A stretch of 64,000 nt of DNA. Origin: Haloplanus aerogenes (GTDB taxonomy: Archaea; Halobacteriota; Halobacteria; Halobacteriales; Haloferacaceae). This document shows positions 61,063 to 64,000 of this stretch, piece after piece. The number at the start of each line of letters is the position of its first letter. Position 1 is the stretch's first letter. The DNA is taken from contig NZ_CP034145.1 in NCBI RefSeq assembly GCF_003856835.1, forward strand, positions 930,001 to 994,000, written 5' to 3'. Position numbers and translations under genes: made by a program. The notes under the pieces were generated by a model that searched no databases, was not told the DNA's origin, and saw only the letters and a list, made by a program, of their open reading frames with translations.

Positions 61063-63423
61063 TCAGGAGAGCGCCACCGTCTCATTCTGCATGACTGCGG
61101 ATTCTGAAACATGCACAGGATTTCCATTGACAGTATAATTCCCGGGATAGGGTACCGTAACGGCATAGCGGCCAGCAGCGGAGGATTCCACGGTTCGTGA
61201 ATAGGTGAATTGCTGACCACTAACCGACTGTGTCGTCGTAATTGAGATCTCGGTAGATGGTGGAGCAGTGCCAACGAGCCGGGCGCCGGAGACAAGTGCA
61301 AACGCCTTCACGGAGCCATCTGGACTCACGTAGATTGCACGGTAGTGCGAAAGAGCAGGAGCGGATCTCGTCTCACTTCCATAGTGTGTCTGCAGACGGG
61401 TTTGAAGGGATCGTTCGTCAAATTCTGCAATCTCTGGTGAAAACTCAACTGTGACAACGAAGCCAGCACGGTCACGAAGTGTCCGATACCATTTCTCGCC
61501 ATTTGTCGCGACAAGAAAGTCCCCATAATTCGACTGGGCATAGCTATAGGATCTAGCCTGTCCGTTGACGAAGTAATTGTACATTCGGTTGCGATCCCAC
61601 TGACTGAACACGTAATTCTCGGGATACTCCCAGCCCTGCTCAGCGGCGAATCCCTCCATCTGTTGTGCCGCCTGATACTGACTATCGGAGATAGCAAGCT
61701 GGTTTGATTTAATCGGGATCTGAACGAAGCTCATACTCCCCAGCAAGAGAAAAATGACGAGTAGTGAGACAGTCGTGTGTCTGTCTGGAAGCTGCGGAGA
61801 GAGAACAGTCGATTGCTGTCGATCATGCGCTTCGGGACGAGAGGCGTCTTCTCCGTAGGATAAGGGACGAGCAATATCGACGCGAGACGCGAGATGAACA
61901 AATCCAACGCCCGCAACCACAGCAATCGGGATTGCTAATTCGCCCGCGAAGCGGAGCTGAATCACTGCTAACACAAGCAAAAACCATCCATACACGACCG
62001 GGACAAGGATGGCCGAATCGTGATCCCGGTAAGCCCGGAACGACAACCAGCCGAGGTAGGGGAGTGCCAAGAATAGAACCCATCCAAAGAGGAACGCCGG
62101 CCCGAAAATAGAGCCAAGCCGTCCACTAATGAGCGAGGCAGTCTCTGCGATACCCTCAGTCTCCAAGAGAAAATCGATCCCCCGATTCAGTCCGACCGCC
62201 AACGCGGGGAATATCTCGGGCAATATAATGAACAATACACCAACGGTGCCGAGTTCCACGCCACCCAAGAGCCGAGCGGAGATTCCGATTCGGCTTGCAA
62301 TGAGGCTCAGCACGAGGAGGCCGGCACTGCCGACAAAGAGCAACAACGGTGCCGAGGCCACGACAAGCGTGTGCCATCCCAAGCTCTGATGGACCAGATA
62401 GGTGAGTAGGGAACCAAGGGCAAGACCGCTCACCAGCGGCAGCTCAGCCCGAAGCAGCGAACGCTTTGCGTGAAGAGTGATCAGCGAGCGGACAAAGATA
62501 TAGAATCCGAGTGGGAGCAAGAGGAGTGGGCCCGCCTCCCACGCCAACGTCTGCCCGGCCACAGCAATCCCAAGTCCTGCAGACGCGATCCATGTCGACC
62601 GGTTACGGAAATCGTTGTCTTCAGCGAGCACCACCAGCGCCAGCATCGTCAGTGCCAGCCAGACGTAATCGAATGCGTGATGGTCCGCAAAGCCAAGGGC
62701 AGTGCGCAATACGTGCATCGGGGTGATTGCGAGCATACCGACTGCTGCCAATCCAACGCGCCGATCAGCGAAGAGTCGCGTGCCGAGTACGTACAGAATA
62801 GCCCCGACGCTAACTGCTGACACAACAGGATACCACGCAAGCACAGTCCCAGCAGCGACGCTATCGCCACCGAGAAGGCGAGAACCGAGCCAGAGCGTCG
62901 CTAGCAGGAGTGGTTCGCCCTTGCTGATCGTCTCCGGGAATGAAGAGAGAATCTCGAGTGTCGTGACCCCATTGGACTGTGTAAGCAACTGCTCCAGCCA
63001 ATAGCGATAGTAGTATGGATCGTTCGCGAGTAGGACGATATCATCACCGCGAAACACGTGTGAATACGGCAGTAGGCGGAGTACGACGAGAAATAGTAAC
63101 GCACCGAAGACCATACTGGTACTCTCTATGTCTACGTCCGGGATCGTTATCCGGGGACTCGTAGTTTCCTCGGTCGGTGTCGTAGGGGCTGACTCACCGC
63201 TGAGAGCGGCCTTAACAGCCTGTCGATCAGAGAGTTGATAGCCATTGTCTGATTGCTCGGCAATCCCCCGAGACACAAGCTCACCAAATAACCCCGAGTC
63301 AAATGGAATCTCCTCAAATGTCCATTCGCCTCGCTGATCTATTTCAAGAAGCGTCTGGAGATCTTCCTCAGCATCAGGATGGTCGTCCAGAAAGGACGCC
63401 GTCGCCTCACGCGCGCCAGACAT
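61063..63423 (-). CDS. STT3/AglB-like membrane protein with divergent catalytic motif
   Basis: The 786-residue protein starts with a winged-helix-like cytoplasmic segment of about 75 residues, has 11-13 membrane helices and ends with a soluble domain. The first extracellular loop has LLANDPYYYRYWLEQLL, the metal-binding region of oligosaccharyltransferases, and the next has LGFADHHAFDYVWL. Where AglB proteins carry WWDYG, this one reads FSQWDRNRMYNYFVNGQARS. It may be a distinct transferase subfamily or a catalytically altered paralogue. A TATA-like TTTTATG lies about 30 nt before the start. Confidence 0.75.
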   Translation of the reverse strand: MSGAREATASFLDDHPDAEEDLQTLLEIDQRGEWTFEEIPFDSGLFGELVSRGIAEQSDNGYQLSDRQAVKAALSGESAPTTPTEETTSPRITIPDVDIESTSMVFGALLFLVVLRLLPYSHVFRGDDIVLLANDPYYYRYWLEQLLTQSNGVTTLEILSSFPETISKGEPLLLATLWLGSRLLGGDSVAAGTVLAWYPVVSAVSVGAILYVLGTRLFADRRVGLAAVGMLAITPMHVLRTALGFADHHAFDYVWLALTMLALVVLAEDNDFRNRSTWIASAGLGIAVAGQTLAWEAGPLLLLPLGFYIFVRSLITLHAKRSLLRAELPLVSGLALGSLLTYLVHQSLGWHTLVVASAPLLLFVGSAGLLVLSLIASRIGISARLLGGVELGTVGVLFIILPEIFPALAVGLNRGIDFLLETEGIAETASLISGRLGSIFGPAFLFGWVLFLALPYLGWLSFRAYRDHDSAILVPVVYGWFLLVLAVIQLRFAGELAIPIAVVAGVGFVHLASRVDIARPLSYGEDASRPEAHDRQQSTVLSPQLPDRHTTVSLLVIFLLLGSMSFVQIPIKSNQLAISDSQYQAAQQMEGFAAEQGWEYPENYVFSQWDRNRMYNYFVNGQARSYSYAQSNYGDFLVATNGEKWYRTLRDRAGFVVTVEFSPEIAEFDERSLQTRLQTHYGSETRSAPALSHYRAIYVSPDGSVKAFALVSGARLVGTAPPSTEISITTTQSVSGQQFTYSRTVESSAAGRYAVTVPYPGNYTVNGNPVHVSESAVMQNETVALS

Positions 63424-63728
63424 TACTCACGGAGATAATAGAATCGAGCGCATAAAACCCGCGGCATTCCCCACGACTGACACAGCTCCGCCTCATCTAC
63501 ACCAGTCCACCAACTTCGTGAACCGCTCTGCATCTCGGCCACACTCTCCGCGAACTATGGTGATAGGAGTTGTGGGTAAGAGACAGGTCTTTAGGCGCGG
63601 GAGGAGGCCAAACGGAGAAAATGCCCGCTTGCCAAGCCATCGATTCATCATGGCCACTCGAAGGCGAGTGAGAAATGAGTCAAAGTAGCCCCGTAAGACT
63701 CTTAGACGCATATATCCTAATATATCGT
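63424..63728. other. Divergent promoter region of the STT3-like and VapB genes
   Basis: No gene is supported. AT-rich boxes lie at 63452-63457 (for the STT3-like gene) and at 63709-63726 (ATATATCCTAATATATC, a possible operator or promoter of the toxin-antitoxin pair). Confidence 0.45.
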
Positions 63729-63977
63729 ATGGTCAAAACCATTCGAGTCTCGGAGGAGTACCACAAGTGGCTCAGCGCCCACAAGGAGGGCGACGAGACG
63801 ATGGAGGAAACGCTGCGCCGGATGACGCGCGGCCCTCACCCTGGCGACGTTGCCGGCCTCTTGACCGAGGAGGAAGCCGAGGACGCCAAGGAAGCGGTGA
63901 ACCGCCTGCGCGGGCGTGACCGCGACCGCTTCGATACCGCCCGCAGCGCATTTGAAAGCGAGGGCACAGACGAATGA
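63729..63977 (+). CDS. vapB: VapB-like antitoxin
   Basis: The start is taken at the ATG at 63729 (MVKTIRVSEEYHKWLSAHKE), giving 82 residues. The first 50 residues resemble the ribbon-helix-helix antitoxins that pair with PIN toxins. The rest is acidic and helical (LTEEEAEDAKEAVNRLRGRD), the part that wraps the toxin. Its stop overlaps the start of a PIN-domain gene by 3 bases. An AT-rich imperfect palindrome just upstream may be its operator. Confidence 0.75.
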   Translation: MVKTIRVSEEYHKWLSAHKEGDETMEETLRRMTRGPHPGDVAGLLTEEEAEDAKEAVNRLRGRDRDRFDTARSAFESEGTDE

Positions 63978-64000
63978 TCATCGATTCCTCGTATCTCTTC
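63974..64000 (+). CDS. vapC: VapC PIN-domain toxin, first nine codons only
   Basis: ATG at 63974 reads MIIDSSYLF to the window edge. This is the usual beginning of PIN-domain ribonucleases, with the first active-site aspartate at residue 4. The overlap with the VapB gene (ATGA) supports the pair. The rest of the gene lies outside the window. Confidence 0.7.

Noticed and set aside
1-64000. tRNA, rRNA or CRISPR features
   Set aside because: I looked for tRNA-like cloverleaf ends, rRNA blocks and regularly spaced 30-37 bp repeats and found none. The only tandem arrays are coding repeats in two genes.

Overview
The window comes from a halophilic archaeon (class Halobacteria). The proteins are strongly acidic. 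Many exported proteins carry Tat-type twin-arginine signals or a lipobox. TATA-like boxes lie about 25-30 nt ahead of several start codons, giving probable leaderless mRNAs. Haloarchaeal signature families occur throughout: TFB, HalOD1, a halolysin-like subtilase, ISH-type insertion sequences and an STT3/AglB-like protein. The genus cannot be fixed from the sequence alone. No rRNA, tRNA or CRISPR array was seen.

Region 1 (1-21.8 kb) is a surface-polysaccharide or protein-glycosylation locus. It holds an O-antigen-ligase-like membrane protein, three glycosyltransferases, a methyltransferase and sugar-nucleotide genes. Acetyltransferase, PLP aminotransferase, Gfo/Idh/MocA oxidoreductase and UDP-sugar dehydrogenase genes form one overlapping operon, with a divergent UDP-GlcNAc 2-epimerase beside it. 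Together they match the five activities of the Wbp pathway to UDP-2,3-diacetamido-2,3-dideoxy-mannuronic acid. A second aminotransferase/oxidoreductase/acetyltransferase set follows. An RmlA/AglF-like nucleotidyltransferase, a GlmU-like enzyme and GlmS supply activated sugars and UDP-GlcNAc. The locus is pitted by IS copies: a partial IS1595 element, a frameshifted IS5/ISH1-type element beside a MITE, and an IS630 element nested in an ISH3-like element.

Region 2 (24-28 kb) holds a large secreted subtilisin-like protease with two nearly identical C-terminal modules, then 1.3 kb without a convincing gene.

Region 3 (28-59.2 kb) looks like an integrated or plasmid-derived conjugative element. 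At one end is a VirD4/TraG-like coupling ATPase with an unusual C-terminal extension. At the other end a tightly overlapping operon encodes a VirB2-like small membrane protein, a large exported protein, a lipoprotein, a VirB6/TrbL-like membrane protein, a PrgI/VirB3-like protein, a VirB4 ATPase and an NrS-1-type primase-like protein. Between them is cargo: DUF4326 proteins, an OB-fold protein, a SWIM zinc finger, a hicBA toxin-antitoxin pair split by a TnpB element, a histidine kinase, a secreted metallo-beta-lactamase-fold protein with a lamin-tail domain, a TFB, a DUF932-like protein, HalOD1 and VanZ proteins, several lipoproteins, a clean MITE and dense inverted repeats. Three genes here share a hairpin module just upstream of their starts. 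No recognisable relaxase, integrase or flanking att repeat was found.

Region 4 (59.4-64 kb) returns to glycan assembly, with a polyprenyl glycosylphosphotransferase and a divergent STT3-like protein, and ends in a VapB/VapC pair cut by the window edge. A reasonable inference is that the mobile region separates parts of one glycan-assembly neighbourhood.
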